Shown here piece by piece: positions 1 through 9,109 of a DNA stretch of 64,000 nucleotides. A program made the position numbers and the translations under genes. Each line of letters starts with the position of its first letter. The stretch's first letter is position 1. A model generated the notes under the pieces. That model ran no database searches, had not been told where the DNA came from, and was given only the letters and a program-made list of their open reading frames with translations. The stretch is taken from the NCBI GenBank assembly GCA_020637855.1, contig JACKJR010000001.1, positions 682,001 through 746,000 of the forward strand. Reading direction: 5' to 3'. The stretch comes from Rhodobiaceae bacterium. Its GTDB lineage: Bacteria; Pseudomonadota; Alphaproteobacteria; Rhizobiales; Tepidamorphaceae.

Positions 1-2441
1 TGCGCCAGCAGCGTTGCCATCGCGTCTACAAACAGCACGGGCTGGCGGATGTTACGGTACCAGTAGTCCGCATCGAGCGTCTCGCCGGCGATTGTCTCAC
101 CGGTGACCGTGGAGACGAGCGGAACGGTTGTCTGCTTTGGAACGATGCCCGCCAGCGCGTCACGAAACCGCGGGCCGATCTCTTCCATGACCGGTGAATG
201 GTAAGGCAGTTCCACGTTGAGCTTGCGCGCGAAAACGCCTGCGACTTCCAGCGAAGAGGCAAGCTCATCAAGTGCTGTGTGGTCGCCGGCAAGCGTCACG
301 CTTTCGGGGCTGTTGACCGCGGCAATGCAGACCTTGCCTCCGAAAGCTGCGATACGCACCTGCGCAGCCTGACGAGAGAGACCAGCCGCAAGCATGCCGC
401 CGCGCCCGGCAAGTTCCGCCTGAAGCCTGCTGCGGTGGACGCAGATGGTGACGGCGTCTTCCAGCGAAAGCGCGCCAGCGACATGAGCGGCGGCGATCTC
501 CCCGACACTATGGCCTGTAATGAAGTCAGGCCGGATGCCCCAGGATGCCCACAGATCGGCAAGCGCGACCTGAGCCGCGAAGATGGCCGGTTGCGCAAAT
601 TCGGTTCTGTCTATGCGCGATCCGGCTTCCTCCGCGGTGAGGGCTTCCAGAAGCGACCAGCTGTTGTCATGCCGTGTAAAAGCGGCATCAAGCATGCGGA
701 TCATGTTCGCAAACACGGGCTCGGCATCGAGCAATCCGCGCGCCATCGCCCACCATTGCTGCCCCATACCGGAGAAAACGAAGGCGATGTTTCGTTTGGT
801 GCCCGTCTCGGCCGACCCGGATGCTATGACGGGCTGGCGCAGACCTGATGCAAAGCCTTCGAGCAGGTCGGCGGCTTCGTCACGGTTTCGCGCGACAAGG
901 CTGAGCCGGTGGCCGAGGTGTTCGCGGCCAAGGGAAAGTTCAGACGCGATCGCGGCCAGGTCTTCGCCGTCATAGCTTTCGCCTTGCAGCCGTGCTGAAA
1001 GATCGCGCGCACGCACCTGAAGCGCGGCATCGCTCTTTGCTGACAATACGACCAACCGTGCCGCGCCGTTCACTGGCTTGAGCGGTTCCTCATCGCGTTC
1101 AGGTGCTTCGCCAACGATAAGATGTGCGTTGGTTCCGCCGAAACCGAATGAGTTGATTCCGGCCCAGTGCCGGCCCTCATGATTGCCGGACCATGGCTCG
1201 GCAGCGGTGGGAACGCGCACGCGCAGGGCCTCGAAGGGAATGGCAGGATTCGGAGTTTCAAAATGCAGGTTGGGCGGGATCATGCGGTTGCGCTGCATGA
1301 GCGCGACCTTGATCAGGCTCGCAACGCCGGCAGCCGATTCCGTGTGCCCGAAATTGCTTTTCACAGAGCCGATGACGCAAGGCGCTCGATCCGGAGAGCC
1401 TTCGCCCAAAACCGTGCCCAGGGCCGTGACCTCGATCGGATCGCCAACCGGCGTGCCTGTGCCATGCGCTTCCACATAGGAGATTTCTGCAGGCGCGACA
1501 CCGGCTTCAGACAGCGCCGCGCGCATCGCCTTTTGCTGGCTCTCGCCGTTGGGAACCGTAATGCCCGTTGTGCGGCCATCCTGATTGGCCGCGCTGCCAT
1601 GGATCACCGCATAGACGGGATCGCCATCCGCCAGCGCGGCGCTCAACGTCTTGAGCACCACCATGCCGGCACCATCGGCGCGGGCGTAGCCGTTGGCTCG
1701 GATATCGAAGCTCTTGCAGCGTCCGTCCGGCGCGAGCATCGAGGCCTTGCACAGGGCCATGGTCATTTCCGGACTGAGCTGCAGGTTGACGCCACCGGCA
1801 ACGGCTATGTCCGATTCACCGTTCTGAAGGCTCCGGCAGGCCAGGTGCACCGCCACCAGCGAAGACGAACACGCGGTGTCGATGACCATGGACGGGCCGG
1901 TGAAATCGAACGCGTAGGACAGCCTGTTGGCCGCAATCGTCGTCGACATGCCCGTGGCGTTATGCGGCCCGAAACCGGCCGCTTCTTCCGGGTTGATAGT
2001 CAGGTTCTCGAAATCATGGGTGAACAACCCGACGAATACGCCAGCCCGCCTGCCGGCCCATTGCTGGGGAGGAATACCCGCATCCTCGAAGGCTTCCCAC
2101 GTCACCTCGAGCAACAGCCGCTGCTGCGGGTCCATACCGGCGGCTTCGCGCGGGGAAATGCCGAAGAACTGAGGGTCAAAGCCGGTAACGTCACCGAGGA
2201 AACCTCCGCGCCGCGTGTAGACCGACTGCGCGGCCTCAGGGTCGCCGGAAAAGAAAGCCTCGATGTCCCACCGATCCGCCGGCACCTCGCTCGTCGCGTC
2301 CCGGCCCTCGATCAGCGTTTGCCAGAAGTCTTGCGGAGAATTGATTCCTCCGGGAAAGCGGCAGCCAATACCGACAATGGCTATGGGGTCACGACCGTGC
2401 TCTTTGTCAGCCTGCTGCATGATTCCGGGAATACGTGCCAT
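1..2441 (-). CDS. Type I polyketide/fatty acid synthase, N-terminal KS-AT part (3' end outside window)
   Basis: The reading frame runs from an ATG at 2441 off the left edge, 813 codons without a stop; an in-frame TGA directly precedes the ATG. The N-terminal ketosynthase spans residues 18-445 with active-site Cys191 in DTACSSS, His326 in EAHGTGT and His366 in KSNFGHTE. An acyltransferase domain follows (about 550-800) with Ser645 in GHSVGE and a YHSPVM motif. Dehydratase, reductase and carrier domains would lie beyond the window. It is the third gene after the kpsE-like and kpsT genes on the same strand, with a 162-nt gap to kpsT. By analogy with rhizobial RkpA, a KS-AT multidomain synthase needed for K-antigen capsule, I infer that it makes a lipid for the polysaccharide or its anchor. 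A free polyketide product is the alternative. Confidence 0.93.
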   Translation of the reverse strand, partial: MARIPGIMQQADKEHGRDPIAIVGIGCRFPGGINSPQDFWQTLIEGRDATSEVPADRWDIEAFFSGDPEAAQSVYTRRGGFLGDVTGFDPQFFGISPREAAGMDPQQRLLLEVTWEAFEDAGIPPQQWAGRRAGVFVGLFTHDFENLTINPEEAAGFGPHNATGMSTTIAANRLSYAFDFTGPSMVIDTACSSSLVAVHLACRSLQNGESDIAVAGGVNLQLSPEMTMALCKASMLAPDGRCKSFDIRANGYARADGAGMVVLKTLSAALADGDPVYAVIHGSAANQDGRTTGITVPNGESQQKAMRAALSEAGVAPAEISYVEAHGTGTPVGDPIEVTALGTVLGEGSPDRAPCVIGSVKSNFGHTESAAGVASLIKVALMQRNRMIPPNLHFETPNPAIPFEALRVRVPTAAEPWSGNHEGRHWAGINSFGFGGTNAHLIVGEAPERDEEPLKPVNGAARLVVLSAKSDAALQVRARDLSARLQGESYDGEDLAAIASELSLGREHLGHRLSLVARNRDEAADLLEGFASGLRQPVIASGSAETGTKRNIAFVFSGMGQQWWAMARGLLDAEPVFANMIRMLDAAFTRHDNSWSLLEALTAEEAGSRIDRTEFAQPAIFAAQVALADLWASWGIRPDFITGHSVGEIAAAHVAGALSLEDAVTICVHRSRLQAELAGRGGMLAAGLSRQAAQVRIAAFGGKVCIAAVNSPESVTLAGDHTALDELASSLEVAGVFARKLNVELPYHSPVMEEIGPRFRDALAGIVPKQTTVPLVSTVTGETIAGETLDADYWYRNIRQPVLFVDAMATLLA

Positions 2442-2603
2442 TCAACATTGTTTGTATTCCTTTGCCAGCATTGGGCAACGGATGCAAATGATCGGAACTT
2501 CCTTGATTCTAGTTATTTTCGATCAAGTCGTTAGTACATTATTGATTTGAGAGAATTGAATCTCAGCCAAGGCTATACGCCCGACGAGCCGCTTCAATTT
2601 CTC

Positions 2604-3323
2604 TCACAACGAAGCATAAATTTTGCATGCAAGGTCTGTGTCGTAAAAAACCCGGCCGCGACCATCCTTTAGAACAAGCGCTCCGGAGCAATAGTTCTTG
2701 ACGAACTCCATCGAGTGAATAGCAAGCAACATGGCCTTGTTGCTCTTCTTCTCGAACAGGGCCTCCTCGCATCGTTCTTTGAAGCGCTTGTCTCCAACAA
2801 GCACGACCTCGTCGATCAGGTAACATTCAAAATCGATCGCGATCGAGAGCGCGAATGCCAACCTTGCCCGCATACCGCTGGAGTAGGTCTTAACGGGGGT
2901 ATGCAGTAAGTTGCCCAATTCGGAAAAATCAGCAACGTAGTCGACGACATACTCCAAATCAGCGCCGTAAATCTTGCAGATGAACCGGATATTGTCATAA
3001 CCGGTCAACTCGCCTTCGAAACCACCAGAGAAACCAAGCGGCCATGAGAGCTTCAGTCCACGGTGGATGTATCCCGATGTAAGGCGCTCGACGCCGGCCA
3101 GGATTTGGATGAGTGTAGTCTTGCCCGAACCGTTGCGACCGAGTACCGCGAGCTTTTCTCCCTTACTGATAGAAAAACTAATGCCATCAAGCACCCGGCG
3201 TGTGCCTGCCGAGGTAGTGAAATCCTTGACGACATCGAGCGCGGCCAGCATCGGCGGTATTGTTGAGTCGGATGTTCGACACGCCGCGGCAGTCTCATAG
3301 TTTCTTTCGGATTGAAGCGACAA
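2604..3323 (-). CDS. kpsT: Capsular polysaccharide ABC exporter, ATP-binding protein (KpsT-like)
   Basis: ATPase subunit of a capsule ABC-2 exporter, expected on the inner face of the cytoplasmic membrane with KpsM. It has Walker A GRNGSGKT (residues 62-69), signature YSSGMRARLAFALS, Walker B YLIDEVV and a switch His in AIHS. The D in LIDE is followed by EVV instead of the usual EP, as is common in KpsT proteins. Start choice: a TTG at 3323 lies 15 nt after the kpsE stop with GGAAAGG about 8 nt upstream. The first ATG (3251) gives the usual KpsT length (215 residues) but has no visible ribosome-binding site. It lies between the kpsE-like gene and the synthase gene in one operon; kpsM is in the divergent operon. 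Confidence 0.93.
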   Translation of the reverse strand: MSLQSERNYETAAACRTSDSTIPPMLAALDVVKDFTTSAGTRRVLDGISFSISKGEKLAVLGRNGSGKTTLIQILAGVERLTSGYIHRGLKLSWPLGFSGGFEGELTGYDNIRFICKIYGADLEYVVDYVADFSELGNLLHTPVKTYSSGMRARLAFALSIAIDFECYLIDEVVLVGDKRFKERCEEALFEKKSNKAMLLAIHSMEFVKNYCSGALVLKDGRGRVFYDTDLACKIYASL

Positions 3324-3338
3324 AGCGCTGCCTTTCCG

Positions 3339-4523
3339 TCAGTTCTTCGCGTGTTCCCAGAAATTCCGTACCAGCGAATGCGCGATCCAGTATATGGCCA
3401 AAAAGCCTGCGGTTGCCAGGAAGATGGACAGCAACCGTCGCGGATACTTTGGATAGTCTGCTTCGCGAGGGCTTGCGACCAACTGGATGTACAGCCGTTC
3501 GCCTTGAGCGTCCCTCCGTGCCGCCTCAAGTGATGCATACGCCGATGCTAGGGCGTGATTTGAAAACTCGCGCTCAAGTGTCAATCGCTCGAACTCGGCG
3601 ATCTGTTCGGCCAGAGCTTCTCCTACGTTGCCGATCTGACTCCGTTCGGTTGCAATCTGATCTTCAAGCGCGGCGATCCGTTTTCTTAGATCCTCGATCT
3701 GAGGACTATTTGGTGATGCCGATAATCGCTCGATTAGCTCTGTCTGCAAGCTCGTGCGCATCTGAGCGAGCTCGGCGATAGTCTTGAGTATAACTTCAGA
3801 ATTGGCACTTGGGTCGACCGTGCCGGACTTGATTCGGTATTTGGTCAGCTCGCCCAGGGCCTTCTCCGATTGGCGTCGCGCTAGGGCGATTTCCAGTTGT
3901 GACGCGCGTAATATATCGAACCGAACTTGCTCGTTAAATTCGTTGATGAGCTTTTCCGCGCCGTTCAGCAGGCTATTGGTGATCGTAACCGCATCCTCGG
4001 GCCGGAAGGCCTGAACCTCCCAGGTGCTGATACTGGTTCGTTCGTCATACTGGGCGTCAACGAATGAAAGATAGTGTTCGTATAATGCTTCGCTGCTTGA
4101 TCGCCCCAAAAGGGGAGGAAAGCGCCAGAACAGATCAGCTTCTGGGCGCGACAATAGGGTGCGGATGTCGACCTCGCGCTCCAGATATTCCAGCGCATCG
4201 CGCGATTTCACATACGCGAGGACAAAGTTTGCCTCGCGGTGGCCGGTTGTATCTACAACCTGGCTCATTTGTTCTGCCTGGGTGGATGCTTTTCGCACTG
4301 TGAACTGAATCTCAGATGCATAGCGCGGCGAGAGCAGAAGGCCAAAATAGATAACAGAAGTCACCACCGGAAGGACGAAAAGCAACATAAAGAGCATGTT
4401 TCGCCGAACCATCGCCAGAATTGCGGTCCAAGACCAATTGGTCTGCGGATGGCGCGCTTCTTCGATGTTTCGCCGAAGAGGTACAAGCTCGATATAGTCG
4501 CTTTGGTCCAGTTTCTGTGCCAT
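3339..4523 (-). CDS. Capsule export inner-membrane protein (KpsE/CtrB/RkpR-like, PCP-3 family), copy 1
   Basis: This 394-residue protein has a transmembrane helix at about 42-64, a long periplasmic region rich in coiled coil (about 190-340) and a second helix at about 365-385. That is the topology of polysaccharide co-polymerase/adaptor proteins linking KpsMT to the outer-membrane export channel. It shares the core string VxAFRPEDA and the overall plan with the divergent protein at 4647-5912, so the two are paralogues. The ATG at 4523 is the first of the operon kpsE-kpsT-synthase. Its 124-nt upstream region is shared with the second copy. Confidence 0.9.
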   Translation of the reverse strand: MAQKLDQSDYIELVPLRRNIEEARHPQTNWSWTAILAMVRRNMLFMLLFVLPVVTSVIYFGLLLSPRYASEIQFTVRKASTQAEQMSQVVDTTGHREANFVLAYVKSRDALEYLEREVDIRTLLSRPEADLFWRFPPLLGRSSSEALYEHYLSFVDAQYDERTSISTWEVQAFRPEDAVTITNSLLNGAEKLINEFNEQVRFDILRASQLEIALARRQSEKALGELTKYRIKSGTVDPSANSEVILKTIAELAQMRTSLQTELIERLSASPNSPQIEDLRKRIAALEDQIATERSQIGNVGEALAEQIAEFERLTLEREFSNHALASAYASLEAARRDAQGERLYIQLVASPREADYPKYPRRLLSIFLATAGFLAIYWIAHSLVRNFWEHAKN

Positions 4524-4646
4524 GAGTTGGTTTTTTTAGATTTGCGACGCAGGCCGAATGGTGCTTATCACAGGCCTCAATCACCGCATAACAAATTGGT
4601 GTTTTCTGAGGCAAGGACAGGTCCTGACAAGGAATAGGTCGGTTAC

Positions 4647-5912
4647 ATGTCAGATCGAAACGCGGAGCAGCCGGGCACCGGTTTGCTGGCAAGCGGTCAA
4701 GGTTTCCTTGCGAGGCTTCGGTCCTCGAAGCTTGATAAAAGTGAATCCCAGCCTGGCTTGTCTGCGACAGGTGGGAAAGCAATTGTTGGTGAGATCGTCA
4801 GGGAATATGGGTCGGCGTCGAATAGCAGGCGCTGGCTGGTTGGCGCCCTGTTTTTCGCTCCGACGGTACTGGCTATATTATATTATGGCTTGATCGCAGC
4901 CGATAGATATGTGTCCGAAGCTTCATTCGTGGTCAATTCTGCCCGCAAGGAATCAATCGGCGGATTGCAATCGTTCCTACAGGTAACTGGGATCACCACG
5001 TCTCGTGATGATGCCTACACTGTGCATGAATACATGCGGTCACGCGATGCCGTTCACGATCTCCAGCAGCGGTTGCCTTTGCGCGAGATATTCTCTCGCG
5101 ATGAGGCTGATTTTATGTCCGCCTTTCCCAAGTTTCTGGGAACGGATTCCGAGGTCGAGTTGCACGATTATTTTCTCGAACGGGTTCAGGTGTTCTACAA
5201 CGTCACGACGGGGATCAGTTCGCTGAGGGTAGAGGCCTTTCGCCCAGAGGACGCTCAGCGGATCGCCGAGCAATTGCTCCTGCTGAGTGAGGATCTGGTC
5301 AACCGTATCAACCACCGTATGCAGGAGGATGCGGTTGAGTTCGCCCAAGACGAAGTGAATGCCGCCCAGCAGCGGCTGATCGAAGTCCAGGTGGACATCA
5401 AGAATTACCGCAATCGAGAACTGCTGCTTGATCCGGAGAAGGCATCGCTCGCAGTCGTCGAGCGTATCGGCGAGCTGTCTGGCGAACTGGCTCTGGCTAA
5501 CACGGAAATTAGGCGCTTGAAGGCGGCTTCGCCAAAGTCACCGCGCATTGCTACGCTCCATGAGCGAGTTGCTGCGCTAACTGCACAGATCGCCGAAGAA
5601 CGCCAACAGGTTTCAGGTGCATCAGAGGGATTGGCAAATAAGATTGCAGAGTATGAGCGCCTGATCTTACGACAAGGCTTCCTTGTGAAGAGCCTGGAGG
5701 AGGCGAGGCAAAGTCTCGATACCGCCAGACAAGAATCCCGTAGACAAATGCTGTATCTTGTCCACGTTGTTCGGCCACGGGCGAGTGATATCCCACAAGA
5801 GCCCCAGAGATTGCATCAAATTCTGGTCATAGCCTTGGCTTCGTTGTTGTTGTTCTTTGTGTACTGGCTGGTAAGAACGGGCGTTCGCGAACATGCTACG
5901 TCTGGGCGCTGA
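4647..5912 (+). CDS. kpsE: Capsule export inner-membrane protein (KpsE/CtrB-like), copy 2
   Basis: A 421-residue paralogue of the protein encoded divergently at 3339-4523: helix at about 66-88, periplasmic coiled coil (about 215-365), second helix at about 393-412, and the shared VEAFRPEDA string. It has a longer, polar cytoplasmic N-terminus than copy 1. The ATG at 4647 has AAGGAATAGG upstream. The 3' end overlaps kpsM by 20 nt, so translation is probably coupled and this copy is the likelier dedicated partner of KpsM. Whether the two copies form a hetero-oligomer or serve different steps cannot be read from sequence. Confidence 0.9.
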   Translation: MSDRNAEQPGTGLLASGQGFLARLRSSKLDKSESQPGLSATGGKAIVGEIVREYGSASNSRRWLVGALFFAPTVLAILYYGLIAADRYVSEASFVVNSARKESIGGLQSFLQVTGITTSRDDAYTVHEYMRSRDAVHDLQQRLPLREIFSRDEADFMSAFPKFLGTDSEVELHDYFLERVQVFYNVTTGISSLRVEAFRPEDAQRIAEQLLLLSEDLVNRINHRMQEDAVEFAQDEVNAAQQRLIEVQVDIKNYRNRELLLDPEKASLAVVERIGELSGELALANTEIRRLKAASPKSPRIATLHERVAALTAQIAEERQQVSGASEGLANKIAEYERLILRQGFLVKSLEEARQSLDTARQESRRQMLYLVHVVRPRASDIPQEPQRLHQILVIALASLLLFFVYWLVRTGVREHATSGR

Positions 5913-6738
5913 GAAATTGAGCAATAAGCAGCCCCCCCCGCTGCTGCCGCTACGGGGATTTCGAGAAACTGCATACGTGCAGTCTCGCGTGCTCGACGCG
6001 TTGGTTATCCGATATCTGCTGAGCCGGTACGGACGTGACAATATTGGCTTCGTGTGGCTGCTTATGCAGCCGATCCTCCTGACCTTGCTCATCGTGATTT
6101 TCTGGACACTTAGCGGCCGACTGGATGGCCGTGGCATTAATGTGGCGGCATTTGCACTGTCGGGATTCATGCCGCTCTCACTGTGGCGGTTCATGTCGAC
6201 CGGTGCGGGGATCAATCTGATCCAAAAGAACCGCAATCTTTTGTATCACCGCGACATCACATATCTGGACATCGTTTTCGCGACCCAGGCACTTGAATTT
6301 ATCGGGACCACCGCCGCGATGGTCATCGTTACGTCGATTTTGATCATTTTAGGCGTGATAGCGCCCATTCAGGATTATTATGCAGCAATCATGGGATGGT
6401 TGCTGATGGGCGCGCTCGGCTTTGGCTTCGGATGCCTGATCGCAGGGCTCACCGCATGGTCAAAAACCGTCAAAGAGATCATCCCGCCCATTCAGCTTAT
6501 TGTCACGACAACATCGGGGGCGTTCTTCATGGTGGCATGGCTACCGGAAAAGGCGCGTGAGGTGATCACCTACCTTCCACTTGCCCATGCGTTTGAAGGG
6601 GTGCGCGCGGGCTTCATGGGGCCGACATTCACGACTTATTATGACTTCGCATATGGGTTTGCCTGGGCGCTGGGGGTCAGCGCGATAGGATTGTGGTTGA
6701 TCACAGCGGTTTGGGAAAACGTCGATATCGAACGCTAG
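5893..6738 (+). CDS. kpsM: Capsular polysaccharide ABC-2 exporter, permease (KpsM-like)
   Basis: A 281-residue ABC-2 type membrane protein with about six hydrophobic segments, ending in a short polar tail as in the KpsM/Wzm family. It should form the exporter with the KpsT-like ATPase encoded on the opposite strand at 2604-3323. The ATG at 5893 lies inside the kpsE copy 2 gene (20-nt overlap). The N-terminal codons contain a run of eight C residues (5932-5939) encoding Pro-Pro-Pro; a one-base slip there would truncate the protein at once. It is the last gene of its operon; the next gene is on the other strand. Confidence 0.92.
   Translation: MLRLGAEKLSNKQPPPLLPLRGFRETAYVQSRVLDALVIRYLLSRYGRDNIGFVWLLMQPILLTLLIVIFWTLSGRLDGRGINVAAFALSGFMPLSLWRFMSTGAGINLIQKNRNLLYHRDITYLDIVFATQALEFIGTTAAMVIVTSILIILGVIAPIQDYYAAIMGWLLMGALGFGFGCLIAGLTAWSKTVKEIIPPIQLIVTTTSGAFFMVAWLPEKAREVITYLPLAHAFEGVRAGFMGPTFTTYYDFAYGFAWALGVSAIGLWLITAVWENVDIER
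5932..5939 (+). repeat. Poly-C tract (C8) in the 5' end of kpsM
   Basis: Eight consecutive C residues lie in codons 14-16 of kpsM. The current length keeps the frame open. Homopolymeric C tracts near the start of surface-polysaccharide genes are known slip-strand switches in some bacteria; here it may be chance in GC-rich DNA. Confidence 0.6.
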
Positions 6739-6879
6739 TTTCAACTTCATACTCACGGCGTAAAAAATTTAGCCACCTACGCAAATAATGGCGAGTTCTG
6801 GAGCATCGGAATTCATTGAAAAAACGGGTGGTTACCCATTAAGTGACCGATTGCCTTGGCGAACGGCAAATGGCGGATG

Positions 6880-7911
6880 CTAGGGAACTGCCCTGGTCAT
6901 AACTTGACCATCGTGTCCGATGGTTTCCAGCGGAGAAAATTCAATTTTTGCCAGTGCGAAGCGACCATCGATAGCCCCGCGTTCGCTCCGCAAGAGTGCT
7001 TCTATGGGTTTGTGTGGCTCGGTTACGTCAAAGGTGAAGGAAAAGCCGTAGACGCCTCCTGCATCGGGCTTGAAATTCACCTTCTTTAGTGTCTCAGGCT
7101 CTTTCGACGGGTGCCAAAGCGTGAGTGATAGTGGCGTTCCACCCGCGTCTTTAGTGAACCCTATGACGACGCTTCCTGCCCACTTGCCACGGGCCAGGTG
7201 AAAGTGTGGGCCGGTCAGCACGATTCTCGACGGCCCTGTCAGATCGATGGCCATCTCGGGGGCAGTGATCTGTTCAACCTCCTTTACGGGCTGGCGCGTC
7301 AGTACGTTATGTGGCCAGGTAACACTCTGCTGACCTTGCGCGCACAGATGGTCGCAGGAGGGGCCAAGTACCTGCTCGATGATCTGGATTTCGGCTGCTC
7401 CAATCGAGGCCGACGGTGAGGTGTTCGGATTAGGTGCAGGCCCGGTTTTGTCCAGAACGAAATCAATATCGCTTGGGCTTAAAGATGCGCCAAGCAGTTT
7501 GCCAATCCAGTCAATCATGTCCCGGGATTGTTCGGGATCGACATCGTGTATATCCACGGGCCGGCATGTTTGGACCAGATTGCTTTGGATGAGCGCGGCC
7601 GACAAACTGACCTGCCTGAGAGCGGTCAAGAACGGTAGGTTGCTCTGATTAATGACGAAATCCACCGAGGAAACGCCATCTTGGCTGAACACAACCACTC
7701 GGGTATTCGGATCGCGCGCTAGCCGTGCGAGAGCATCGTTTGGCGTTTGGGAAAAGAAGATGGCGTTGCCATTTTCTGGTGCCTCGAGATCTTCGTGTAC
7801 TCTCACGGATTGCAGCGGAAAACGAAGGCCAGACCGACTGTTTATGTGACGGAAAGCCAGACTTCCCCATTCATACAACGCACACGGTAATCCGGCAGCT
7901 ATGATGATCAT
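6880..7911 (-). CDS. Uncharacterised protein of the polysaccharide locus
   Basis: A 343-residue protein I do not recognise. The N-terminus (MIIIAAGLP) resembles a Rossmann or P-loop beta strand, followed by an alpha/beta-like region to about 160. Residues 215-330 look beta-rich and hydrophobic/polar alternating, like the C-terminal sandwich domains appended to capsule enzymes. The layout (GLP near the N-terminus, VVVFSQD at about 73) loosely recalls sulfotransferases, but the phosphosulfate-binding motif is absent. The ATG at 7911 is the only good start; an upstream out-of-frame ATG is closed at once. It stands alone between kpsM (convergent) and the FkbM gene (divergent). Confidence 0.7.
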   Translation of the reverse strand: MIIIAAGLPCALYEWGSLAFRHINSRSGLRFPLQSVRVHEDLEAPENGNAIFFSQTPNDALARLARDPNTRVVVFSQDGVSSVDFVINQSNLPFLTALRQVSLSAALIQSNLVQTCRPVDIHDVDPEQSRDMIDWIGKLLGASLSPSDIDFVLDKTGPAPNPNTSPSASIGAAEIQIIEQVLGPSCDHLCAQGQQSVTWPHNVLTRQPVKEVEQITAPEMAIDLTGPSRIVLTGPHFHLARGKWAGSVVIGFTKDAGGTPLSLTLWHPSKEPETLKKVNFKPDAGGVYGFSFTFDVTEPHKPIEALLRSERGAIDGRFALAKIEFSPLETIGHDGQVMTRAVP

Positions 7912-8238
7912 GGCATGGATTGGCGGGTGTTGTGGACGGCAATGGTCTGTCTTGTGAAATCGACGGCCGGCTTGATCGACAACGCCTCTTACAAAGGGGA
8001 CGTGGGCAAGACAATAGCTTTGTGCTTGGTGATCGCCATATGGTGTAACCTGTAATTGCGATCAAACGCTACGCCACACTGCAGCATGGCTCGTCTCAAG
8101 CCGGGCATGATGCGGTTAGATTGTCGTGTGGTCTTGATATTGGTTAGGCGAAAGCGCCCCGTTAGCAGTTGCTGATTGCCGGTCGACAGAAAATAACTCC
8201 AAAGTAGCGATAGGGCATAAAGTTTTAGGGGTGTGATT
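7912..8238. other. 327-nt intergenic region between divergent genes
   Basis: This holds the divergent starts of the uncharacterised gene (7911, minus) and the FkbM gene (8239, plus). GC falls from left to right as the low-GC FkbM gene is approached. I see no convincing coding frame, promoter pair or hairpin. Confidence 0.5.
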
Positions 8239-9000
8239 ATGAATTACAAAAATATCGATATTCTTGAAAATGAATTCCGCATATATGGGGAAGGTAAATA
8301 TTATGAGGATGTTGGCGGTCATTCTATTCAACATATTGTGGCCGCAATGAATAAAATTGACGAAATCAATAACGTATTTGATATCGGTGCAAATATAGGC
8401 GTAACGTCTTTGGCCTTTTCTTTGAAGGCGGATTCTGTATATGCTTTTGAGCCAAACCCTTCAACGCTGAAGCAGTTAGAATCAACGATATCATTCAATC
8501 GTATATCGAACGTACATACATATGGCCTTGCGATTGGGGAATCGACCGGGGCGATCTTGCTTCGCGATGTGCCGGCATTTGCGAGCGGGAATTTTATTGT
8601 GCTTCCCGAGTCTGAGGGGGCGAAATTCCTCCCACTCGTTGAAGTTGAGTGCATATCCCTTGATGCATTTATTATATCCCATGGCATCAAAAACGTTGAT
8701 ATGATTAAAATTGATGTTGAAGGATTTGAAATAGATGTTCTGGAGGGTGCTGCGCGTACTATATCGCGAGATAATCCGATTGTATTATTAGAATTTAATA
8801 GTTATTGCCTAAGCGCACAAAGAGAAATAAACCCTTTGGAGGCTTTGCGAATAATACGTGGAAAATTTAATAATATTTCCGTGTATGACCGTGACATAAA
8901 AAATTTTAAAAAACTTAATACGGATAAAGATTATATAAATTTTTTGAGAAATAATTTTACTAAATACAATGTGGACGATTTATTGTGTTTTAATGAATGA
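8239..9000 (+). CDS. FkbM family SAM-dependent methyltransferase
   Basis: A 253-residue methyltransferase with SAM-binding motif FDIGANIG (about 52-59), AFEPNP (about 76-81) and the FkbM hallmark IKIDVEGFEIDVLEG (about 158-172). It probably O-methylates a sugar of the exported polymer (inference from context). The ATG at 8239 has AGGGG 7 nt upstream; a GTG two codons earlier is less well placed. GC is far below that of its neighbours (about 38% by eye, with many AAT/ATA/TTA codons), pointing to recent transfer. It faces the double glycosyltransferase gene convergently across 109 nt. Confidence 0.92.
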   Translation: MNYKNIDILENEFRIYGEGKYYEDVGGHSIQHIVAAMNKIDEINNVFDIGANIGVTSLAFSLKADSVYAFEPNPSTLKQLESTISFNRISNVHTYGLAIGESTGAILLRDVPAFASGNFIVLPESEGAKFLPLVEVECISLDAFIISHGIKNVDMIKIDVEGFEIDVLEGAARTISRDNPIVLLEFNSYCLSAQREINPLEALRIIRGKFNNISVYDRDIKNFKKLNTDKDYINFLRNNFTKYNVDDLLCFNE

Positions 9001-9109
9001 TTTATTTGAGTGTTATTAATTAGATTACTGTTAAATATGTCAGATCACTCCTGCCATAAGCGTATCATGATATTATTCGGGTGATAATAGCCTGTGCAAT
9101 CACGCTTAC

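Noticed and set aside
1167..2534. 455-codon plus-strand open frame
   Set aside because: Antisense to the KS domain, which has all active-site motifs; the frame is a GC-rich shadow with an Arg/Gly-rich, low-information product.
6739..6879. Terminator or small gene between kpsM and the convergent gene
   Set aside because: Only a weak GGGT-GGTT-ACCC stem without a T run; no frame with a start signal.
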